Of a DNA stretch of 6,760 nucleotides, positions 1 to 5,826 are shown piece by piece. Under the pieces are notes generated by a model, which saw nothing but the letters and a program-made list of their open reading frames with translations, made no database searches and was not told the DNA's origin. Numbering within the stretch: the stretch's first letter is position 1; each line of letters begins with the position of its first letter. Position numbers and translations under genes: made by a program. The DNA is from Candidatus Kaiserbacteria bacterium (lineage in GTDB: Bacteria > Patescibacteriota > Minisyncoccia > Phycocordibacterales > UBA2100), in NCBI GenBank assembly GCA_026985835.1, contig JALSPS010000097.1, positions 1 through 6,760 of the forward strand, given 5' to 3'.

Positions 1-1287
1 GATGCACTTGAAACTTATATAGATGCAAATAAAGAAGTTGTTTCAGGACAATTTTTGGATATGGAAATTCACATCATATCACATTCTGTAGTTCCTATGT
101 ATGATATTGTTGCAAAACTTGATTATCCGTTTGGGTTTGATCCGGAATATGCAAAACCAAAAGCAACAAAAGATAAAGATATATGGTATATTCCAAAACT
201 TGATCCGGGAGCTGAATATATAATAAAATTATCCGGGATTGTTAATGGTCAGGAAAAAGATCAAAAAGCCTTTAAAGTTAAAGTTGGTTTTACCACTCCA
301 AGCGAGAAAGAAAAAATAAAAACAGAATTAACGGAAACAGAACATTTAACCGAGGTAAAAAAGCCGTTTTTGGGTATCGCTATTTTGTATGATGATAAAC
401 CTGCGAAGGATTTTGTTGCAAGGGCAGGTGAAAGTATACCAATAGAGATAGGCTACAAAAATAATTTAAAATCAATTTTATCAAACGTGATAATTGCCGC
501 CTTAATATCCGGTAAAGCATTGAATAAATATACTGTTTCTGCAGATAAAGGATTTTACAGATCTCTTGATAGTGTGGCAATGTGGGACAAGACAACAACA
601 AACGGAGCGCTTAAAAAATTACCAACCAATTCAAAGGGAAGATTGTTGCTTCGCTTAACTCCGAAAAAGAAAGAGGATCTCAAAGGTGTTATAAATCCAA
701 CAATAAAACTAAAAATTCATGTTGCCGGGCAAAGACTCTCAGAAACCGGAGTGCCTGAAACTCTTGAATCAACTGTTCAAGAAGAGGTTAAGGTTCAGAC
801 CAACTTAGAGCTTAAATCAAGAGCTTTATATAAAAATAATCCATTCGGAGTTTCAGGACCTGTACCTCCAAAATTGCATCAAGAGACAAAATATGCAATT
901 GAATGGACTGTTACAAATACAACAAACAAGGTTCGTGATGTTGTTGTAACCGGCATATTACCACCGTATATGAGGTGGCTGAATGTAAAAAGCCCGGTTT
1001 CTGAAAATGTAGTTTATAAACAATCGGAAGGTAAAATCACATGGTATGTAGGAGAAGTTGAGCCCGGAGCTGGAACGGGCGGAAAAGAGCCAAAGAAAAT
1101 TGTATTCAATGTTGGTTTGGTGCCAAGTACTGTTCATATAGGGAAATCTCCTGTTCTGATTCAGTATCAACAACTTAAAGGTGAGGATATGTTTACCGGA
1201 ACAAAAATAGAATATGAGGCAAATAATCTCACAACAGATTTACCGGAAGATGAGGTTAATGGCGCTAGCGGGTCTGTTGTTCAATAA
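1..1287 (+). CDS. Large surface protein with DUF11/Ig-like beta-sandwich domains (5' truncated)
   Basis: The reading frame is open from base 1 to the TAA at 1285-1287, giving 428 codons. The first 20 codons are hydrophilic and continue the same domain style, so the TTG at 55 or ATG at 61 is unlikely to be the true start; the N-terminus lies upstream. Three beta-rich segments can be seen: codons about 1-97 (a YPFGF motif, then W-x-I-x-x-L-x-PG), about 118-265, and about 268-412. The last is the most recognisable: W-T-V-T-N-T-T-N followed by LPPYMRW, an ITWYVGEVEPG stretch and V-P-S-T-V-H-I-G-K-S-P. This matches the DUF11/CARDB-like extracellular repeat style common in Parcubacteria surface proteins. 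The C-terminus ends in a short hydrophilic tail after LTTDLPEDE, with no C-terminal membrane anchor, so any anchor or signal sequence must be N-terminal. The likely role is structural or adhesive at the cell surface; no catalytic motif is visible. Family style is fairly sure; specific function is unknown. Confidence 0.75.
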   Translation, partial: DALETYIDANKEVVSGQFLDMEIHIISHSVVPMYDIVAKLDYPFGFDPEYAKPKATKDKDIWYIPKLDPGAEYIIKLSGIVNGQEKDQKAFKVKVGFTTPSEKEKIKTELTETEHLTEVKKPFLGIAILYDDKPAKDFVARAGESIPIEIGYKNNLKSILSNVIIAALISGKALNKYTVSADKGFYRSLDSVAMWDKTTTNGALKKLPTNSKGRLLLRLTPKKKEDLKGVINPTIKLKIHVAGQRLSETGVPETLESTVQEEVKVQTNLELKSRALYKNNPFGVSGPVPPKLHQETKYAIEWTVTNTTNKVRDVVVTGILPPYMRWLNVKSPVSENVVYKQSEGKITWYVGEVEPGAGTGGKEPKKIVFNVGLVPSTVHIGKSPVLIQYQQLKGEDMFTGTKIEYEANNLTTDLPEDEVNGASGSVVQ

Positions 1288-1289
1288 AA

Positions 1290-1307
1290 AATCAATTTTG
1301 GTTGATT
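1290..1307. repeat. Small inverted repeat overlapping the rplS -35 element
   Basis: AATCAA (1290-1295) and TTGATT (1302-1307) are exact reverse complements separated by six bases. The right arm coincides with the proposed -35 hexamer of the rplS promoter. It could be a small operator. It could also be a weak hairpin at the end of the upstream gene, but it is AT-rich, has only 6 bp and lacks a T-run, so it is a poor terminator. Chance is a real alternative in AT-rich DNA. Confidence 0.3.
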
Positions 1308-1330
1308 CAGAAAGCTATTTATGCTAGAGT
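1302..1330 (+). promoter_or_regulatory. Promoter for rplS (-35, 17-nt spacer, extended -10)
   Basis: TTGATT (1302-1307, four of six matches to TTGACA) is followed after exactly 17 bases by TAGAGT (1325-1330, four of six matches to TATAAT). The -10 is preceded by TATGC, giving the TG-n extended -10 signature. Transcription would start near A1337, only about three bases before the rplS ATG at 1340, so the mRNA would be nearly leaderless. No Shine-Dalgarno sequence lies at a usable distance from the ATG, which fits. This is inferred from the sequence by eye only. Confidence 0.6.
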
Positions 1331-1339
1331 AACCGCACA

Positions 1340-1939
1340 ATGATTCAAACAAATATAAAAATTAGTCCCGTAGATATGAAAGAAAGAGCAGAGCTCGGCA
1401 TTCGCGCCGGAGATACCGTTAAAGTGTGGGTTAAAATTGAAGAAAAAGGAAAGACTCGCTTACAGGCTTTTGAAGGGCTTGTGTTATCTGTAAAGCATGG
1501 TACAGAACCGGGAGCAACATTTACTGTTAGAAAGGTCGCAAGTGGAGTTGGGGTTGAGAGAATTTTTACATTATATTCTCCATTGATAGATAAGATTGAA
1601 ATCGTAAAGCGTGCAAAGGTGCGTAGAGCTAAACTTTACTTCATAAGAGATAAGGTTGCAAAACAAATGAGAAGAATTTTACGCCGCACAGAGAATATAG
1701 GAATTGCAACAAAAGGGGCGGCTGAGCTTGAAGAAGAGCGTAAGCGCGCAGAAGAGGAAGCAAAGAAAATTGAAGAAGAGCAAAAAAAACAAGAAGAAGC
1801 CAAAGATACTGAAGATACTGAAAATAATATAGATGATAATAAAAAAACTGAAGATAATAAAGAAAACATTGAGACAGAAGAAAAAGATAGCGCACAGGAA
1901 GAAAAACAAGAAGAGCCAAAAGATACAAAATCAGAATAA
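1340..1939 (+). CDS. rplS: 50S ribosomal protein L19 (bL19) with long acidic C-terminal extension
   Basis: This encodes bL19, a large-subunit protein located at the 30S-50S interface. Residues 1-115 carry the family hallmarks: R22-x-GD-T-V-x-V, F44-EG-L-V, the FTVRKVASGVGVERIF block at 61-76, YSPLIDKIE, and KVRRAKLYFIRD at 93-104. At 199 residues it is much longer than a typical bL19 (about 115-120). Residues from about 127 onward form a Glu/Lys-rich tail: first a probable charged helix (AAELEEERKRAEEE), then a low-complexity Asp/Glu/Asn/Lys region with little order. An in-frame TAG at 1325-1327 means ATG 1340 is the first possible ATG start, and the N-terminal IKISPVDMKER segment looks native to the protein. 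It stands alone between its own promoter and a strong terminator, so it appears monocistronic. The identity is secure; the purpose of the tail is unknown. Confidence 0.95.
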   Translation: MIQTNIKISPVDMKERAELGIRAGDTVKVWVKIEEKGKTRLQAFEGLVLSVKHGTEPGATFTVRKVASGVGVERIFTLYSPLIDKIEIVKRAKVRRAKLYFIRDKVAKQMRRILRRTENIGIATKGAAELEEERKRAEEEAKKIEEEQKKQEEAKDTEDTENNIDDNKKTEDNKENIETEEKDSAQEEKQEEPKDTKSE

Positions 1940-1948
1940 ACAAAATAA

Positions 1949-1985
1949 TAAATTAAAAACCCCTCAAAAAGGGGTTTTTAATTTA
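1949..1985 (+). terminator. Strong intrinsic terminator after rplS, symmetric
   Basis: Bases 1949-1963 are the exact reverse complement of 1971-1985, a perfect 15-bp stem with a seven-base loop (TCAAAAA). The core is AAAAACCCC facing GGGGTTTTT, so the GC part is followed by a T-run on either strand. It therefore reads as a classic intrinsic terminator starting 10 bases after the rplS stop, and could in principle work in both directions. The downstream promoter begins inside or just after it. Confidence 0.92.
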
Positions 1986-2003
1986 GATTTCTACTGATAT
2001 AAT
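1975..2003 (+). promoter_or_regulatory. Extended -10 promoter of the ATPase-led operon, predicted leaderless
   Basis: TGATATAAT at 1995-2003 is a perfect TATAAT hexamer (1998-2003) with the TG-n extension. The hexamer 17 bases upstream (TTTTTA, 1975-1980) matches the -35 consensus poorly (three of six) and is part of the terminator stem; the extended -10 would compensate. Counting from the -10, transcription starts at about 2010-2011, that is at the A of the ATG. An in-frame TAA at 2005-2007 rules out an earlier start codon, so the message should have no 5' leader and no Shine-Dalgarno sequence. Confidence 0.7.
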
Positions 2004-2010
2004 TTAATCT

Positions 2011-3777
2011 ATGAAAGAATATATTTTTGATCCTAAACGCGTTACATATTTTGCGTCAACTGATTCTCGTGGACAAAAAACTCCATTTGGTATTCGTGCT
2101 GTTGATAGAGCTAGGCATATGTATGTTATTGGTAAGACAGGAATGGGAAAATCTACAATGCTTGAAAATATGGCAATTCAAGATATTCAAAGCGGAGAAG
2201 GTATGTGTTTTATTGATCCTCATGGTTCAACAGCAAGCAAGTTGCTTGATTATGTCCCGGAAGAAAGAATAAAAGATGTGGTGTATTTTGCTCCTTTTGA
2301 TATGGAATATCCGCTGGGGTTTAATGTTATGGAAGATGTCGGATATGATAAGCGTCATTTGGTTGTTGCCGGACTTATGAGTTCATTTCAGCGCATTTGG
2401 GTAGATGCATGGAGTTCAAGAATGGAGTATATCTTACAAAATACATTACTTGCGCTTTTGGAGTATCCCGATACAACCTTAATAGATGTAAACAAAATGC
2501 TCGTAAATAAAAGCTTTAGGAAAAAGGTTGTTGACGCTGTATCAGATCCTATTGTCAAGAGGTTTTGGGCTGAGGAATTTGCCGGATATACAGATAGATA
2601 TACTCAAGAAGCAACTCCTGCAATTCAAAATAAAATTGGACAATTTACAAGCAACCCGCTTGTTCGCAACATTATAGGTCAGCCAAAATCAACCTTTGAT
2701 TTGCGTAAAATAATGGATGAGCGTAAAATTTTTATAGTTAATTTATCAAAAGGTAGGATGGGGGAGCAAAATGCGGACCTTCTCGGAAGTATTTTAACGA
2801 CTAAAATATACCTCGCGGCAATGTCTAGAGCAGAGGCATCTTCAGAAGAATTACAACATATGCCACCATTTTATTTCTATGTTGATGAATTCCAATCAGT
2901 TGTAAATGACTCTTTTGCCAACATTCTTTCAGAGGCTAGAAAATATAAGTTGTGTCTTACAATAGCTCATCAATATATAGAACAAATTGAGGAAAATATA
3001 CGCGCTGCAGTATTTGGGAACGTTGGAACAACGATAACATTTAGAGTCGGTCCATTTGATGCAGAAGTATTAAAAACCGTTTTTGAACCAACCTTTACGG
3101 CTGAGGATTTGGTGAATCTGGGTTTTGCTCAAATATATCTTACATTGATGATTGACGGAGTTGGATCTGCTCCGTTTTCTGCGACTACACTTCCGCCTAT
3201 GGAAGAGCCATCAATTTCATTCAAAAACCAAATAATTCGCTTTTCCCAAGAAACATATGGAAGATCGCGGACAGAAGTTGAAAAATTAATAGCCGAACCA
3301 CAAAAAAATTCAGATACACAACCACAAAAATCCTCAAATAAAAAAGATATAAATTTAAATAAAAGAAATAATAAAAATATAAATAAAGATAACAAAAAAA
3401 TTATACAAAGAGAAAAAAAACAGAAAAATGCAAATCCTCAAAAAAATGAATTCCAAGAGGTTAAGAAAACACCATCTCATAAAAAACAACCGCCGTATGA
3501 AATAAAGAGTAAGCAAAACATAACAAATCAAAAAAGAGAAAAAGATGTTTCAAATTCAAAAAAGGATTCTCTTAAAAATGCCATATTAAAATTGAAACAA
3601 TCAAATCAAAAATCTCCTGCAGATATATTGCGAAAAAAGTTATCTAAAAAACCTGAAATTGAAAATGTATCCCATAATAATGATTATGTAAAACCATCTC
3701 AACAGTCAAAAAATAAAGCAAATTTAGAAAACGATGATGAGGATATAATTCTTAGAAAAATTTTGGAAGATGTTTAA
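2011..3777 (+). CDS. VirD4/TraG/TraD-like P-loop ATPase, soluble form with Lys/Asn-rich tail
   Basis: This 588-residue protein is a P-loop ATPase of the VirD4/TraG/HerA-like superfamily, which couples ATP hydrolysis to moving DNA or protein substrates. Walker A is GKTGMGKS (41-48), followed by FIDPHGS at 67-73, the strand-loop typical of type IV coupling proteins. Walker B is FYFYVDEFQ (287-295; D292, E293), and AHQY (319-322) supplies the polar motif usual after Walker B in this group. The ATPase core spans about 1-425. From about 431 to 588 the tail is low-complexity, very rich in Lys, Asn and Gln, probably disordered and basic, ending in short helical segments such as IILRKILEDV. Unlike classical VirD4 it has no N-terminal membrane helices; it starts directly at the beta-strand before Walker A, so it would be cytoplasmic or recruited by a partner. 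No relaxase, VirB4 or pilus gene is in the window. Superfamily is confident; substrate and partner are unknown. Confidence 0.85.
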   Translation: MKEYIFDPKRVTYFASTDSRGQKTPFGIRAVDRARHMYVIGKTGMGKSTMLENMAIQDIQSGEGMCFIDPHGSTASKLLDYVPEERIKDVVYFAPFDMEYPLGFNVMEDVGYDKRHLVVAGLMSSFQRIWVDAWSSRMEYILQNTLLALLEYPDTTLIDVNKMLVNKSFRKKVVDAVSDPIVKRFWAEEFAGYTDRYTQEATPAIQNKIGQFTSNPLVRNIIGQPKSTFDLRKIMDERKIFIVNLSKGRMGEQNADLLGSILTTKIYLAAMSRAEASSEELQHMPPFYFYVDEFQSVVNDSFANILSEARKYKLCLTIAHQYIEQIEENIRAAVFGNVGTTITFRVGPFDAEVLKTVFEPTFTAEDLVNLGFAQIYLTLMIDGVGSAPFSATTLPPMEEPSISFKNQIIRFSQETYGRSRTEVEKLIAEPQKNSDTQPQKSSNKKDINLNKRNNKNINKDNKKIIQREKKQKNANPQKNEFQEVKKTPSHKKQPPYEIKSKQNITNQKREKDVSNSKKDSLKNAILKLKQSNQKSPADILRKKLSKKPEIENVSHNNDYVKPSQQSKNKANLENDDEDIILRKILEDV

Positions 3778-5281
3778 AAACTATTTGCAAATAATTATTT
3801 TTTTATTATTTATTCCCTACTTAACTTTTGCTGATGTTGAAATAGTTAAGGTTATGTGTAATCCGATAGGTAGCGATTCTGACGGCGAATGGGTACAAAT
3901 AAAAAATACAGGTTCTTCTGATATTGATTTAACAGGTTGGAAATTTAATGATGGAAGTAATCATATCCTAAATGCTCCTCCAAAAAATGGCGGAAAAGGA
4001 AGCTTGTTAATCTCACCCGGAGATGAGGCGTATTTGGCAAATAAAGCTGATAAAGTTAATTTAACGGGTACTGTAATAGATACCGTTATGTCTTTAAATA
4101 ACAAGCAAGATACAATTTCTCTTGTAGAAGGAAACGGCACTGTGCATACGAGCATATCTTATGATGCAACAGGATTATCTGAAGGTGAATTATGTTATGG
4201 AGGCACTGCCTCTTCGGGCAGCGATACGGATAACTCTTCAAGCGAAACAAAAAGTATTCAATTTAAAACCGTAACGATAGAACCACCGGCAGATGTGCAC
4301 CTGAGAATAACTGTTCCCGAAGTGTCTTTTGTTGGCTCCGGGGTTGCCGGGGTTGCAGAGCTCTATTCTGCAACCGGTAAGGTCGTTAGTTCCAGAGATA
4401 TATTTTGGAATTTTGGAGATGGGGTTACTTTTCAGGGCAAGGAATTTAATCATATATATAAAATACCGGGAACATATACAATATCCGCATATGTAAAATA
4501 TGATAATCTTTTTGATTCACAAGAAAAAAATATTGAAATAAAACCATTAAAAATCAGAGTTTTTGTTCCGAAGAACGCGGAATATGTTGAAGTTTTTAAT
4601 GATGCTGATTCAGCTTTAAATATAGGAGGATGGAGATTGTCTAGCGGTTCAAGTTATTTTATTTTTCCAAAAAATACAAAAATTCCGGCAAAGAATTCCG
4701 TGCCTTTTCATAAGGATATATTAAAACTTCCGATGCTTGCTATGAATAAGCGTGTAGAGCTATTTAACTTATTTGCAAAAAAAGTTGCCGATAGTAATGA
4801 TTTTACCGTTTTACTTACTGAAGGTGAAATAGAAAATAGTACAACATCCACTTCAACAATTTCCTTAATTGAAGCATCAACAACTATTGCGCAGATTACA
4901 AATAAAAAACAAAATCAAACAAAAATAAACAATAATAAATATATTAAAAACCAACACAAGAAGACCTCGTATACGCCATATGGTCATAAATTCACAAATA
5001 AATATCATAAAAAAGTACAACCCAAACATAAAATAAAAAAGATTTCTGATAATAAAAAACAAGCTGGGGTTGTTTTAGGTAATAAAGAAGAGCTTGCGAG
5101 TGTTGCCTCTATTTTTAATTCAAACACCATAAAAGAATGGGGTGGAATTCTATTTGTTCTGGCTATAATTGCCAGTATTGTGCTATACTATTTGCCGATG
5201 CTTGAGTATGAGAACCTAAATCAAAAACTAAAAAAGAATGATAATCAAGCAGACAAGTTTACAATTAAGGAAATAAAATGA
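3770..5281 (+). CDS. Exported, C-terminally anchored lamin-tail-domain / PKD surface protein
   Basis: This 503-residue protein has a clear layout. A signal peptide (1-21: MFKNYLQ, a hydrophobic IIIFLLFIPYL core, likely cleavage after LTFA) leads into a lamin-tail domain (about 22-145) with the diagnostic GEWVQIKNTG...DLTGW pattern at 39-57. A PKD domain (about 175-258) shows WNFGDG (213-218) and HIYKIPGTY (228-236). A second LTD-like segment (about 260-348) has EYVEVFND and LNIGGWRLSSG. Then come a Ser/Thr-rich stretch (355-375), a polybasic linker (379-430), one transmembrane helix (about 458-477, GGILFVLAIIASIVLYYLPML) and a 26-residue charged cytoplasmic tail. ATG 3770 is the only start after an in-frame TAA at 3746-3748. 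A GGAAG abuts the ATG with no spacing, so translation probably depends on coupling to the ATPase gene, which it overlaps by 8 bases. LTDs and PKDs mediate binding and adhesion; no enzyme domain is seen. Domain calls are by motif. Confidence 0.82.
   Translation: MFKNYLQIIIFLLFIPYLTFADVEIVKVMCNPIGSDSDGEWVQIKNTGSSDIDLTGWKFNDGSNHILNAPPKNGGKGSLLISPGDEAYLANKADKVNLTGTVIDTVMSLNNKQDTISLVEGNGTVHTSISYDATGLSEGELCYGGTASSGSDTDNSSSETKSIQFKTVTIEPPADVHLRITVPEVSFVGSGVAGVAELYSATGKVVSSRDIFWNFGDGVTFQGKEFNHIYKIPGTYTISAYVKYDNLFDSQEKNIEIKPLKIRVFVPKNAEYVEVFNDADSALNIGGWRLSSGSSYFIFPKNTKIPAKNSVPFHKDILKLPMLAMNKRVELFNLFAKKVADSNDFTVLLTEGEIENSTTSTSTISLIEASTTIAQITNKKQNQTKINNNKYIKNQHKKTSYTPYGHKFTNKYHKKVQPKHKIKKISDNKKQAGVVLGNKEELASVASIFNSNTIKEWGGILFVLAIIASIVLYYLPMLEYENLNQKLKKNDNQADKFTIKEIK
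4339..4356 (+). repeat. In-frame 9-bp tandem duplication
   Basis: CGGGGTTGC occurs twice back to back (4339-4347 and 4348-4356) inside the LTD-PKD gene. It encodes the doubled tripeptide GVAGVA (residues 191-196), in the first strand of the PKD domain. It is GC-rich compared with the surrounding gene. It keeps the frame and looks like a small slippage duplication. Confidence 0.6.
5267..5272 (+). promoter_or_regulatory. Shine-Dalgarno sequence for the PAP2 gene
   Basis: AAGGAA lies five bases before the ATG at 5278, inside the last codons of the LTD-PKD gene. It is the only well-spaced Shine-Dalgarno-like site before any complete gene in the window, and it fixes the PAP2 start. Confidence 0.6.
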
Positions 5282-5826
5282 ATTTTTATAGAAAAATAAA
5301 TAATTTTGCGCAGAGAAATAAATATGCGAAATACTTTGTTGAGATTTTTGGAGAGTACGGACTATTGATTTTTTTACCATCCTCTTTACTTTACTTTTCA
5401 ATTCTTTTTATTTCTTTTTTAAGGGAATACAATGACTCATTACCTGAGATAATTGTTCAACTTATTTTATTTTCACTTTATTTTATTTTACCTTTAATTA
5501 TTGCTATCTTGCTAAATAAACTACTTAAATTTAAACGCCCATTTGAAAAAGATAATAAAATAAAAAAGATGATAAATATAAAAGAAAAATATGCTTTCCC
5601 GTCAATTCATGCAACATTTTTATCAGCAATTACATTAATTATATTGTTATCATGGGTTGGTGGATTTTCTTGGGTATTTTTGGTATTAACAGTTTTAATA
5701 AGTGTTGCTCGCATTATAGCGGGAGTTCATTATGTTAGAGATATTTTATTTGGTTATTTTATTACGGTTTTTATTCAAGCATTTTTAATTTATATTACAT
5801 TTTTTCTATCTTTACATAATATATGA
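5278..5826 (+). CDS. PAP2-family membrane phosphatase, probable undecaprenyl-diphosphatase
   Basis: This is a 182-residue integral membrane protein of the type 2 phosphatidic acid phosphatase family, which removes phosphate from lipid diphosphates or lipid phosphates on the outer face of the membrane. About five hydrophobic segments are visible (28-48, 57-79, 113-128, 131-148, 156-178). Motif 2 is FPSIHAT (107-113, catalytic H111), and motif 3 is R145-x5-H151-x3-D155, both intact. Motif 1 is slightly odd: RP sits at 87-88, but the usual lysine position (seven residues before the Arg) is Asn80, with Lys81 next to it. The size suits BcrC/PgpB-like undecaprenyl-diphosphate recycling for peptidoglycan or surface polysaccharide, and the neighbouring galE agrees; phosphatidylglycerophosphate phosphatase is an alternative. 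The gene is extremely AT-rich (10 GC in the 60 bases 5461-5520). Family is confident; substrate is inferred. Confidence 0.88.
   Translation: MNFYRKINNFAQRNKYAKYFVEIFGEYGLLIFLPSSLLYFSILFISFLREYNDSLPEIIVQLILFSLYFILPLIIAILLNKLLKFKRPFEKDNKIKKMINIKEKYAFPSIHATFLSAITLIILLSWVGGFSWVFLVLTVLISVARIIAGVHYVRDILFGYFITVFIQAFLIYITFFLSLHNI

Noticed and set aside
55..63. TTG 55 or ATG 61 as the real start of the first gene
   Set aside because: The frame is open back to base 1 with domain-like sequence, and no signal peptide or ribosome site is present here; the gene is cut by the window edge.
1641..1943. Long antisense open frames opposite the rplS tail
   Set aside because: They are Phe/Leu/Ser-rich mirrors of Glu/Lys-rich codons (GAA/AAG read as TTC/CTT) and have no promoter or ribosome site; they are shadows.
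3744..3749. TATAAT shortly before the LTD-PKD start, as an internal promoter
   Set aside because: It lies in coding sequence (Ile codons), has no TG extension and only a weak -35 (TTTAGA with a 15-base spacer). TATAAT also arises by chance elsewhere in this AT-rich window, for example near 219.
4206..4221. CTGCC / GGCAG hairpin in the LTD-PKD gene as a terminator or attenuator
   Set aside because: The stem is only 5-6 bp, there is no T-run after it, and it lies in the middle of a coding linker (TASSGSD).
5815..5820. CATAAT before galE as a dedicated promoter
   Set aside because: The start of transcription would fall inside the galE start codon or after it, so it could not give an intact message; operon coupling through ATGA explains the start better.
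5279..5826. Alternative genetic code (TGA as Gly, as in Gracilibacteria/Absconditabacteria)
   Set aside because: TGA ends the LTD-PKD and PAP2 genes exactly at the ATGA overlaps with properly starting next genes, and no in-frame TGA is found inside any gene.
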